Shown here: positions 1 to 9,340 of the stretch, in pieces
Numbering within the stretch: position 1 is the first letter of the stretch
Layout of the letters: each line of letters begins with the position of its first letter
Origin: Agrostemma githago
Taxonomy: Eukaryota > Streptophyta > Magnoliopsida > Caryophyllales > Caryophyllaceae
Assembly: GCA_958450325.1 (NCBI GenBank)
Contig: OY288249.1
Span: forward strand, 64,544,166 to 64,608,165
Length of the DNA stretch: 64,000 nt
Direction of reading: 5' to 3'
Notes under the pieces: model-generated
The model's database searches: none
The model's input: only the letters and a program-made list of their open reading frames with translations
What the model was told of the DNA's origin: nothing
Position numbers and translations under genes: made by a program

Positions 1-1559
1 TTTTTGGATGCTTGCCTGTCCTATTGGGACGATACCTATCATGTATTTGGTTTTCTTTGAGGAGAGATTTGCCCTATTCCTGAGGAAATTGCTGCTGCAG
101 GAGGATGGAATCCCATACTTCGCCCTGCTATCCCTTTTTCAGTTCCTGACCCAAGGAGGAAGTTAAGGGAATTTTTAGGGCTTTTCCATATGGAGGTATC
201 CCGTATGCTAGAAGGAGACACCGTTTCCCTGATCGACCTAGCTGAAAAATTCATGAACCCAGATGATGTCCGGGTCAGGCCGGTTCATAGCCGTAGGGCC
301 TTCACTTTTTGTATGCTCAATGTCTATGCCTTTGAGGGGCATATGGATTTATTATCTTGCATGGGCCACGTTAGACTTTTTACTGTGGCTGATCTGATGG
401 AGACGGAGCATAGCCCGGTTTGGTTGATTATGGGAGAGATTATCCAGGGTTTGGATAATCGTAAGAGGGATCCGTCGGTCAGGCTGACCGGGAGTACCCG
501 GCTTCTACAGGTATGCTGTTTTTTGATTTTTCGGCTTTTCCCGATTTTCCGGTTTTTTGCGGTTTGCGCGGTTTTTTCCGATTCCTGCGGTTTTCTCGGT
601 TTTCGCGTCTTTTCACGTTTTTTTTTAACGCGATTTTGATTTTTTTGCGGGTTTTTTAGCTGTGGCTGTTTGAGAAGCTATCGCTCTTGGATCCTCCCTT
701 AGACGTGAGCCGGTATCAACCCAAGCAAGTAATGTCGAGAAGACGAGTTATTCCCTTTTCTCGCTTCAACACTCAAAAATACTGGGACGAGGTGCTATCC
801 TTCAATGGAGGCTTACTGATCCGTTGGGCCGTACCATGGTGACCGATTTACGTCTGGACCGGTCTAGAGTCTCGAGATAGGGCTAGATATCAGGTAATCC
901 TATCTTTTAGGCAGACAATTCACCTCTTTCCCGATCGCATACTTAGGCAATATGGTCGGGTGCAAAGAATCCCAGAAATCGAGGCCGTTGTGAGTGAATC
1001 TACTCAGCTGACGGATGTGATGTGTGACACCTGGATGCAAAGGTGGTATACACGAGCTACTTGGCCTGTTCTCAAAAATTCTCATTCGATTTGGGTAACT
1101 GATTCTTATGTAAGATGGACCCGAGCTGATTCAGCTAAAACTCGAGCTGCCTTGAAGACTGATGAGGCTTATGACCTGTTACGCCGGGAGCATGCCAAAG
1201 ATAATAGAAGCTTCTTTGCCGAAGAAGCTACTTCGACGGGTCAGAAAAGGAGATCTAGGACTCAGACTGAAGGGTCCAGTGCTAAGGGTGTACGGGGGAA
1301 AGTGAGCCCCCAGACAGATCTAGAAAGGAGACTAGGACCAAGGCGGGCGGTCAAGGACCGACTGGGTCCTCGAGACAGGCTTCCCGAACCCGTTAGGGCT
1401 CGGCTTGGACCGGTGCAAATGATGGACGACCCAAAATCGAAGAAGCGAGTTCGAACTAAAGAAATTCCCCTTGTGATTAGGGAACGTTCGCCCCCACCCC
1501 GTCGGCCTCGGACTCCACGTGGCCCGAAAGATAAGAGAAAAGGGAAAATGTACGAGTAG
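1..1559 (+). pseudogene. Antisense extra ORF of element A, DUF7745-like (plant mobile-domain type), two exons
   Basis: Coding runs on the strand opposite to gag-pol. Exon 1 is open at the window start and continues to 510 or so (ends RLLQ); a GT-AG intron follows (donor about 511, acceptor TTTTTTAG at about 660); exon 2 resumes in frame with LWLFEKLSLLDPP and runs to the stop at 1557-1559. The block WLFEKL...DPP, then IRWAVPWW-like and RQYGRVQRIP, is the pattern I associate with the DUF7745/plant mobile-domain ORFs found in Tat elements. The C-terminal third is basic and low complexity (R, K, P, G). Two in-frame TGA codons (about 58-60 and 839-841, the latter in a Trp-Trp pair) break this copy. 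Function is unknown; the family link is recalled, not searched. Confidence 0.7.
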
Positions 1560-1918
1560 TCTCCTAAATTTATTATTTAAGTATTACTATTATTTTTGTG
1601 GTGTGATTTTGTTTGTGTTTTTTTTTGTGATGTATTTTTGAAATAATAAAAAGACATATTAGTGAATACCGTTCCCGTCTTTTCGTCATTGCGATGGTTG
1701 TACCCCTTTTGAGGGGTTGCCTACGTATCCAAAATTAATGGAATCAAACCTTCCGTAGTTCAGAAATATTTTTGCAATTTTTGAAATACATCAAGATTAT
1801 TAATTCGAGATGTGTAACGGTAGGATAAATAATCCTAGCTTATTGACTTGCTTAAATTTTTTGAAAATTCATAAAAAGACATTTTTTATAAATTTTGCAA
1901 ATGACATTGAGATAGGGT
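1560..1918. other. AT-rich spacer between pol and the antisense ORF of element A
   Basis: No ORF. The 3' ends of pol (minus) and the extra ORF (plus) converge here, so it holds two opposing 3' UTRs. The stretch around 1690-1790 (GGTTGCCTACGTATC, then CCGTAGTTCAG) is recognisably shared with 50170-50230 in element C, which places the C sequence downstream of a deleted pol. Confidence 0.6.
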
Positions 1919-4426
1919 TTATGGGTAGTAACGCTTCAGTTGGTCCAAGTTTGTTGGATTGACGAACTCGTTCCCGTCCAAGTCCGTTAGCATTACTGCT
2001 CCTCCTGAAAGGATTTTCTTCACTAGATATGGCTCAGCCCAATTGGGTTTGAACTTTCCCCTTGGGTCAACCGGTAGTAAAGCTCGAACAGATTTTAGGA
2101 CTAGGTCGCCCTCTTTGATGTTCCTGGGCCTAACCCTTTTGTTAAAAGCCCGTTGGATCCTTTTCTGATATATCTGAATATTATTCAGAGCCCGGGACCG
2201 TCGTTCGTCTAAGAGGACTAGCGAGTCATATCGAGCTTGGATCCAGTCTGCTTCGGGTACTTGACTTTCGAGTAGAATCCTGAGTGATGGTACTTCTAAT
2301 TCGACCGGTTGGACTGCTTCCATTCCATATGTCAGATAGTATGGAGTTGCTCCGGTTGCAGTTCGAATTGATGCCCGATATCCCCATAAGGCAAAGGGTA
2401 TCTTGTCGGGCCAGTCCCGGTAATTTTCAGCCATCTTTTTAAGAATGGTGACAATTGTCTTATTGGCTGCCTCCACCGCTCCATTTGTTTGGGGACGGTA
2501 AGGCGATGATGTATGCCTTTGGATCTTGTACTTTTCCAGCAAAGTTGCAGTTTCAGCTTGGAAATGGGTCCCGTGATCGCTGATGAACTCGTGCGGAATC
2601 CCGTATCGACATATAATTTTGTTTTGGATGAACTTAGCCACATGTTTGGCATTCAAGATCCGGTATGACTCGGCTTCGACCCATTTAGTGAAATAGTCGA
2701 TAGCCACTAGGATGAAACAGTGACCTCCTGTCCCGGAAGGGTTCACTTTCCCGATTATATCAATTCCCCATGTTGAGAACGGCCATGGTGACGTCATTGT
2801 ATATAATAGGGATGAAGGCATATGCTGAACATTGGCGAAAATCTGACAGTGTTTGACATATAACTGACAGTCAGTTTCCATGCTTTTCCAATAATAATCG
2901 AGTCTTGCGATTTTCCGGGCCAACATATGGGCATTCATGTGTGGGCCGTTTTCACCATCATGTATCTCGGCCATGACTCTTTCGGCTCGGGTTTTGTCAA
3001 TGCATAGGAGTAAAGCCCCCTGTGCTGTCTTCTTATATAACTGTCCATCGTCCGTGCGGATGAACTGGGTTGCCCATCTTCGTAGAGCTTTCTTGGCCCG
3101 GTTTTCAGCTCCCGGAGGATATTCCCCTGACGTTAAGTAGGTTAGAATAGCCTGGTACCAAGGTTCTGGATCAGTTATTTCAATATCTTGGATAGCGTGG
3201 ATGTATGCCGGCTCTGACCACCTTTCGACGCAAATGGGCATGCTGGTTAGATGCGCTGGGATATTCAGTAAAGATGCTAATTTTGAGAGAGCATCTGCGA
3301 ACTGGTTTTCTTCCCGAGGCAGATAAATGTACTCTACTTTTTGGAATTGTTTTTCGAGAACCCTTACTCGCGCTTGGTAAGCCACGAGATTTGCGTTCCG
3401 AGTCTTCCATTTTTGTAGGGTTTGATTTATGACTAATGATGAGCCACCGTGGACCCGGAGGTTTGTTACCCCTAAATCAGCGGCGGCTTGCAGTCCATGA
3501 ATGCATGCTTCGTACTCGGCTGCGTTGTTAGTTACGTCAAAATCTAGCTTAATGGATAACGGGGCGTGTTCCCCTTGTGGTGAGATTAGCAAGATCCCAA
3601 CACCAAATCCTCGGAAGTTGGACGCTCCGTCGAAATACAGATCCCATGTATCGGTGTCGGTATGGAATATGTCTTCATCTGGAAAGGTCCAAGTATCGGT
3701 GTGTTCTTCCTCGGATATCGGACTATCGGCTAGGAATTCTGCTACTACGTGGCCTTTGATGGCTTTTAAAGGTACGAACTTGAGGTCGAACTCAGCTAAC
3801 ATTAAAGTCCATCTGGATATACGGCCGTTGAGGATGGGCTTCTCGAATAGATACTTGATTGGATCCATTTTGGATAGCATATGTACCTCGTGACTAAGCA
3901 TGTAGTGTCGGAGCTTTTTAGTGGCCCATACTAAAGCTAGACACGTCTTTTCGAGCATTGTGTACTTGCATTCATATTCCAAGAACTTTTTACTGATGTA
4001 GTAAATAGCCCGTTCTTCAGAATCGACCGTCTGGGCTAGCATAGCGCCCATGGCCGTCTCGGTCGTTGTTAGGTATAGAGACAGAGGCAAACCATGCTGA
4101 GGTGGCATTAGCACCGGTGGAGAGGATAGAATTTCCTTGATCTTATCGAAAGCCATTTGACATTTGTCGTCCCATAGTGTTCGTTCTCCTATCTTCAGTT
4201 TCTTGAAAATGGGTTCACATACCATGGTTAACTTTGAAATGAATCGGCTTATGTATTGGACTTTCCCGAGAAACCCCCTTATCTCCTTTTCGGTTTTAGG
4301 CGGTTGCATTTCGGTTATGGCCTTGATCTTTGCTGGGTCAACTTCGATGCCACGTTGGCTAACAATGTGGCCCAGTAGCTTGCCCGATGTTACCCCGAAA
4401 CTGCATTTTTTAGGGTTTAACCTCAT
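1919..4426 (-). pseudogene. Element A pol, C-terminal part: RT thumb, RNase H, second RNase H, integrase
   Basis: An 835-residue open frame. It starts inside RT (LNPKKCSFG, then GFLGKVQYISRF), continues with the Ty3-type RNase H/connection domain (about 85-235), a second archaeal-type RNase H (YFDGAS at 264-269, NNAAEYEA about 300-307, ADALSKLAS about 377-385), and integrase. The integrase catalytic triad is visible: D555 in GIDIIG, D617 in FISDHGTHF, E652 in NGAVEAANK. In the second RNase H the usual acidic residue in the VHGDS-type motif is Gly (VHGGSS, about 328), so that module is probably inactive. The integrase zinc finger has H489 and H496 but the usual CxxC pair is shortened to a single Cys at about 527. 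The frame is offset from the upstream RT ORF, hence pseudogene. Confidence 0.88.
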
Positions 4427-5133
4427 GTTGTACTTGCGTGTCGGGTGAAGAACTTCCTTAAGGCTGCAATGTGTCTGTTTCGGTCCTTTGACTTGACAAT
4501 CATATCGTCGACGTAGACCTCCACTTCCTTATGCATCATGTCATGCAATAAGGTGGTGGCGGTCCGTTGATAAGTGGCACCAGCGTTAATAAGCCCAAAT
4601 GGCATCACGGTATAGCAGTAAGTCCCCCAAAGTGTGATGAAGGTGGTCTTACTCATGTCTTCTTCCGCCATTTTGATTTGATGGTATCCGGCATACCCGT
4701 CCATGAATGATAGAAGGGCATGGTCAGCCGTGTTATCCACCAATATGTCGATGTGTGGCAACGGAAAATCGTCTTTTGGGCTGGCCTTATTAAGGTCCCG
4801 AAAATCTACACATACTCGGACTTTGCCATCCTTTTTGGGTACTGGTACTATGTTTGCAACCCAGTCTGGATATTCAGACACTTGGAAAAAGCCCGCTTTG
4901 AATTGTTTATCAACTTCTTCCTTGACTTTGAGAGACCATTCGGGCCTCATTCTTCGGAGTTTCTGTTTTACCGGCTTGTACCCGTCTTTGATGGGTATTC
5001 GGTGTTCAGCTATTTCCCGGTCTATTCCCGGCATGTCCTTGTAGGACCATGCAAAGACGTCTTTGAATTCTTGGAGGAGATCCGTGAACTGTTGTCTCTC
5101 CTCGGGATCTAAAGATAGGCCCAACTTAAGCAT
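4423..5133 (-). pseudogene. Element A reverse transcriptase, fingers/palm, frameshifted at its end
   Basis: 236 residues, beginning MLKLGLSLDPEERQQF and containing DVFAWSYKDMPGID, the palm motif VCVDFRDLNKASPKD, LLSFMDGYAGYHQI, MPFGLINAGATYQR and the catalytic YVDDMIVKS. This is a clear Ty3/gypsy RT. The expected continuation after HIAALRKFF is found in the overlapping ORF that ends at 1919, shifted by one frame near 4430-4445. The frame also differs from that of the protease ORF upstream, with only about 48 nt between them; in Ogre relatives a spliced intron or a frame change is known at this boundary, so that first switch may be normal, whereas the break inside RT is damage. Confidence 0.88.
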
Positions 5134-5180
5134 CTGAGGTTCTAAAGGGGTTCCTACATTGATGGAATCGGTTTATTCGA

Positions 5181-7325
5181 TTACGGGTTTCGGGATTCCC
5201 TTTGCTCAAGTTGCTCGATTAGATGCGGAGGCAATGGTACCTGTTCGTCGGGTTTCTCAATGTCATTGCAAGTAAGATTTTTGAAAACATTTTGAAAATA
5301 AGCCAAGTCGTAAGCAGAACGGTTATCGTTATTATTGATAGTAAATTTTGAAAAGAGCTCGAAGAGAGCTGCCATCTGATCGTTGGTCAGAGGCGGGATA
5401 GGGAGAGCCCTCGGGACAGACTCCGGGGCTCCCGATGGTGCGGCTAAAGAAAGGAGAGGGGTTACAGACTCAATCCTAGTACTGGACCCTCTAGACTTTG
5501 ACTCGGACTCCGACTCTGACTCTGACTCGGACTCGGACTCGGACTCAGATTCAGATTCGATGGCATGCATATCTCCTTTGCCAGTAGTTAGCTTGTAGAC
5601 TCGACCCTGGCTGTCGGTCCACTTAGTTGTCTTCCTCCAAGCTCTCTTCCCAGTGTTGGCACCATCTTCAGAGATCAGCTTAGTTGGATCGAACCTGCTG
5701 CTGCGAAGAATCAGGCTGACTAACTCCTGTTTAGGGGTCGGGATGACCTTGTCTTCCCCGAAGAGTAGTCCTAGAATGGGCTCAGTATTGTTTGTGCCCT
5801 CCTTAGATTCGGCCTGGATAAGGGCAAAGATATCATCTGGGATGAAATTGCATTCCCGAGCCAGTTTGGTCCCAGGATATGTGATGGTGGGCTGATAGAG
5901 GCCCGTTTGAATAGCTCCGAACACCGGGGTGACGAACGTGACCGTCTTGGACTGGTTCATGCATCCGGACTCCAAGGTGTAGCCTAGACCGAGGTGGGAT
6001 TGCCCGTTGTTCAAGGTTTCGATAATTTTCCCGGGTGGAAGATAGGGCCTTGATGTGATTCCCGGTAGACAACCCAGATTCTGTAGCATCGTATCGATGC
6101 TAGTATTGAAGTATGGCCGAAAAAGGTATTCCTCCTCGATCATTCCCACGAAGTTGAATCCTCGTGGGTCGGCTGAGCCTGCCGTGTTGCAGCTTGACAC
6201 GGTTATGGGAGTAGCTTCAAGAGTGACGATCCCATCTTGTAGAGGTTGCTTGACCTTCCTGTGAAGAGTGGAAGACACAGCTTTGACCGCGTGAATCCAC
6301 GGTCTTCCAAGTAGCAGATTGAAAGATGAAGTAACATCGATCACTTGGAATTCTAACTCCTTCTCGATCGGGCCAGTTATGATGGTTAGTTTAACGGCCC
6401 CAGCAACTGATTTTGGGCTCCCGTCAAAAGCCTGGATAGTTTTTGCAGTCGGAAGGTAGTCAGCCTCGGTTATGCCGAGGGCCTTAGCTGTCCTTAAAGA
6501 AAGGACGTTAACTGCGGACCCGTCATCAATCAGGGTCATCGGGAGATATTTGTTTCGGCAGATCACCGTGATATATAGAGCCAAGTTATGGGTGGTCCCG
6601 AAAGGTGGAAGGTCGGACTCGGAGAAAGTGATAAGTGGGCCTTCTCCTTTGGACTTGTCCTTGAGGTACGGCAGGATAGTGGCTACCATCTCGGTGGGGG
6701 TAACCGATGAGTCAACCTTGATTTCATCAAGGGCCCTAGTGAGTGCTGCTCGATGCTCCTGAGAACTAACCAAAAGCTGCCATATAGTAATATCAGTTCG
6801 GACCCTCTTTAGTTGTCTGACTAGGGCCGTGTCAGCGTTTGGTTCTTCAGGAGCGAATTCCGTCCTGGAAGGTTCAGTGACGGTTTCCGGAGTGGTGAGA
6901 TTGGCCGTGATGGTGTGCGAACCGGCCAGAGCTCTGGCTTTGGCTTTCCGGATCTCTTCGATGGTGACGGGGACAGCCTCCCCCTTAGCCAAGTAAACAT
7001 CATCTTCATCGTCGTTCCATATCCCGTTGATTTGGGAAATGAAAGGGGAAATGAGATGAGAACAGTCAACTATCTCTCCAGTAAAGATGGCATGAGTAGC
7101 AAGAGGATTATTTTTGTTACTCGGCTTGTCACTGGGTAGTGGTATCTTCCCACTTTCGATCAGATCTTGGATAAGATGCTTCAACTTCCAGCATTTCTCC
7201 GTGTCATGCCCGTTGCCTTGGTGATAATGGCAATAGGCCTGAATGTTGTAGCTTTTGGATCGCTTTTCCACGGGAACTTCCGGAATCGGGCCTATCGGTT
7301 GGATTAGGCCTTTCGAAGACAGCCT
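5181..7325 (-). CDS. Element A zinc-knuckle-like/protease ORF
   Basis: Open from the codon after the gag stop (7325) down to 5181; there is no ATG near its start, only a GTG at 7271, so it is best read as a continuation of gag. It begins with a Cys-His cluster (CHYHQGNGHDTEKCWKLK). Near the middle it has the aspartic protease signature LIDDGSAVNVL and, about 60 residues on, the flap/return motif LLGRPWIHAVKAV. The C-terminal part has a Ser-Glu repeat encoded by a simple repeat. It would process the Gag-Pol polyprotein. It ends QRESRNP just upstream of RT in another frame. Confidence 0.85.
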   Translation of the reverse strand, partial: RLSSKGLIQPIGPIPEVPVEKRSKSYNIQAYCHYHQGNGHDTEKCWKLKHLIQDLIESGKIPLPSDKPSNKNNPLATHAIFTGEIVDCSHLISPFISQINGIWNDDEDDVYLAKGEAVPVTIEEIRKAKARALAGSHTITANLTTPETVTEPSRTEFAPEEPNADTALVRQLKRVRTDITIWQLLVSSQEHRAALTRALDEIKVDSSVTPTEMVATILPYLKDKSKGEGPLITFSESDLPPFGTTHNLALYITVICRNKYLPMTLIDDGSAVNVLSLRTAKALGITEADYLPTAKTIQAFDGSPKSVAGAVKLTIITGPIEKELEFQVIDVTSSFNLLLGRPWIHAVKAVSSTLHRKVKQPLQDGIVTLEATPITVSSCNTAGSADPRGFNFVGMIEEEYLFRPYFNTSIDTMLQNLGCLPGITSRPYLPPGKIIETLNNGQSHLGLGYTLESGCMNQSKTVTFVTPVFGAIQTGLYQPTITYPGTKLARECNFIPDDIFALIQAESKEGTNNTEPILGLLFGEDKVIPTPKQELVSLILRSSRFDPTKLISEDGANTGKRAWRKTTKWTDSQGRVYKLTTGKGDMHAIESESESESESESESESESESKSRGSSTRIESVTPLLSLAAPSGAPESVPRALPIPPLTNDQMAALFELFSKFTINNNDNRSAYDLAYFQNVFKNLTCNDIEKPDEQVPLPPHLIEQLEQRESRNP
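5494..5562 (-). repeat. Hexanucleotide-like (GAGTCN) microsatellite inside the protease ORF
   Basis: About eleven imperfect copies of GACTCN/GATTCN on the plus strand encode an alternating Ser-Glu run on the minus strand. Length multiples of 6 keep the frame open. Confidence 0.85.
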
Positions 7326-8291
7326 TTATAAGGCATTAGCATAGGTTGTCCCTATGTCGGTGAATACCCGATTTGGAGTATTCTTTTTGGTCGAGGTGTC
7401 AAGTGAGTTAACCTCGTCGAAGATGCTTCGGGCCGCCGTCGTGGTTGCGGGCTTACTGGAGGACGAACTGGCTCCTTGATACCCCTTGGTAGAGGCCTTA
7501 GTAAGGTTCTCTAGCCTTAGATCATCTTCGATTCTAGTACCCATTTCGGTCAAAGTGGCGAAGTCGGGTATGATGGCGTACCTGAGATGGACTCGGTAAG
7601 CGGGGAGGAGGTTTTTGACAAAGGCCTCCACTAGCACTTTTTCGGTGGGCTTGTCCACCAGCTTAACACTTTCGGTCCGCCACCTTTGAAGGTATTTGGT
7701 GAAACCCTCCTTAGGCTCTTGGGCCATAACTTCCAGAGTACGCATGGTAGTCTGGATTTCAGCATTATCCGCATAGTTCCGCGCGAATTCCATTGCAACA
7801 TCGTCCCAAGTTTTGAATTTCTTGGGGTCTAGCCTGTAGTACCAGGCTTTTGGGTGTTTTTCCAGAGAGGAAGCAAAGAGATGCTTAAACATGGTCGATT
7901 TGACCCCCTTAACAGCCATAAAGTCTTTGAAAGCCCGAATGTGGAGTACCGGGTCTTCAGTCCCATCGAACATTGGTAAGCCCGTTAAGTTGAGGTTAGC
8001 GGGCAGTTCATCAGTTAAGGGTGAATAGGTACGGGCATTTTCCGTGAGAATGGTGTTTCTAGTGGTCGAATGGACCTGTTCCTGCAACTTTTGGACCGCG
8101 CCGGCCAGTGCTGCCAGAGGTCTGTCGTCTTCGATCGAAGCATTGGGGGTTCCCTGTTCCACGGCACTAACCCGAGTGACGATGGCAATCTGGTCCTCCC
8201 GCATTCTCCTTAATTGGTCATGGATTTGGGCCAACGAGGTGGTCAACTCGTTTATGGCTTTTTGCGTCATGGTTCGAGTGAAGGGTGGCAT
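7326..8291 (-). CDS. Element A gag (capsid) protein
   Basis: 321 residues. An N-terminal helical, coiled-coil-like region (QIHDQLRRMREDQ, about 20-45) is followed by the retrotransposon gag domain (about 95-260) with TGLPMFDGTEDPVLHIRAFK, LEKHPKAWYYRLDP, FARNYADN and FTKYLQRWRTESVKL, matching the Tat-type Retrotrans_gag arrangement. It would form the cytoplasmic virus-like particle. The ORF ends at a single TAA (7326-7328) that is in frame with the zinc-knuckle/protease ORF, so gag and protease are one frame divided by one stop. ATG at 8289-8291 is the first Met after the leader. Confidence 0.87.
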   Translation of the reverse strand: MPPFTRTMTQKAINELTTSLAQIHDQLRRMREDQIAIVTRVSAVEQGTPNASIEDDRPLAALAGAVQKLQEQVHSTTRNTILTENARTYSPLTDELPANLNLTGLPMFDGTEDPVLHIRAFKDFMAVKGVKSTMFKHLFASSLEKHPKAWYYRLDPKKFKTWDDVAMEFARNYADNAEIQTTMRTLEVMAQEPKEGFTKYLQRWRTESVKLVDKPTEKVLVEAFVKNLLPAYRVHLRYAIIPDFATLTEMGTRIEDDLRLENLTKASTKGYQGASSSSSKPATTTAARSIFDEVNSLDTSTKKNTPNRVFTDIGTTYANAL

Positions 8292-9318
8292 GTCTGTAAG
8301 AGCACCACGTAATTAGCAACTTAACCCGAATCCTAAGAAAAGTACATCCCGAGCAAGGGAAAAGGAAGAAGACTAAAACGGAAATGACTCGGAAAAGACA
8401 CCTAGACGGGTGACTTGTGAAAAGGTGGGCCTTCCTCAGGATCCAACGCTGTGGGTTGGGCCCTGTCCGAAGGAAGGTTCACGTGAGACATTCCCAGACT
8501 TTTAGACTCGATTGTGTAAACGGGCCAACCTTTGTAGGAGTATGTCCTACGTAGATGGGCCTTGCCTTAGTAGAATAAGGCGGACTAGGATGGGGGGAAA
8601 CCCGTGATGTAAGATCGACGGAGTTTCGACGCTAGAGACTTCAACGACTTATGACACGACCCGACACTGCTAAATACGGGAAGTCTTAAGAAGAGGAAGT
8701 TTTGAAATATGATATTTTTGAAAAGGCCCGAAAAAATCGGGGAGAACCGGCCCATTTTCGAGAAAAACGGAAAAGATGGGCCGGGTGACAGTTTGAAAAT
8801 TTTCGAAAATAATTTCGAGTTTTGAATTGGGCATAATACCGGCTAGAAGAAGGCTATCATAAGTCCTAAATTTGGTATATGTCCGGGGTTTTGAAATTGG
8901 ATATTTTGAAAAGGGTGCAAATTTTGAAAATGACGGTTTTGAAAAAAGATGATGTGGATCAAGTAGCACGTAGTCATGGAAACAGTATAATGACGCCATG
9001 TATGCTCTTAAGCTAAGTCTCGGTTAGTCTATAATGGTCTATACCAGTGTACATAGCCTATCGAGAATCGGGGCGGACTCCCTAACTCGAGTTGAGATTA
9101 GGACATGCCGTAAAACCCATACGAATCGGCTAATGGACACCTTTGACATAACCAATTTGGAATATATCAATGGTATAGTGGGACGTCGGTCACGAGTACC
9201 GGCCCGGGAAAATGGGGTTATGCATGAACCGTAAAACTAAAACGCGCATTGTACTGGTCAAACGATTTCTATTCGAGTCTCACCCTGAGGATACCGAAGG
9301 TTATTAACTCATCAGTAA
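8292..9318 (-). other. Untranslated leader of element A
   Basis: About 1 kb between PBS and gag, no convincing ORF. Several blocks (for example GACACCTAGACGGGTGACT near 8398, GATCGACGGAGTTTCGACG near 8612, TATAGTGGGACGTCGGTCAC near 9175) reappear in the same order at 52350-53300 in element C, which identifies C as a relative that shares leader signals, possibly packaging ones. Confidence 0.7.
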
Positions 9319-9337
9319 ATCCCCAGTGGAGTCGCCA
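9319..9337 (-). promoter_or_regulatory. Primer binding site of element A, tRNA-Arg type
   Basis: Plus strand ATCCCCAGTGGAGTCGCCA, ending in CCA and three bases from the LTR, reads like the 3' end of a plant tRNA-Arg, so the minus strand can pair with that tRNA to prime cDNA. The tRNA identity is from memory. Confidence 0.8.
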
Positions 9338-9340
9338 AAT

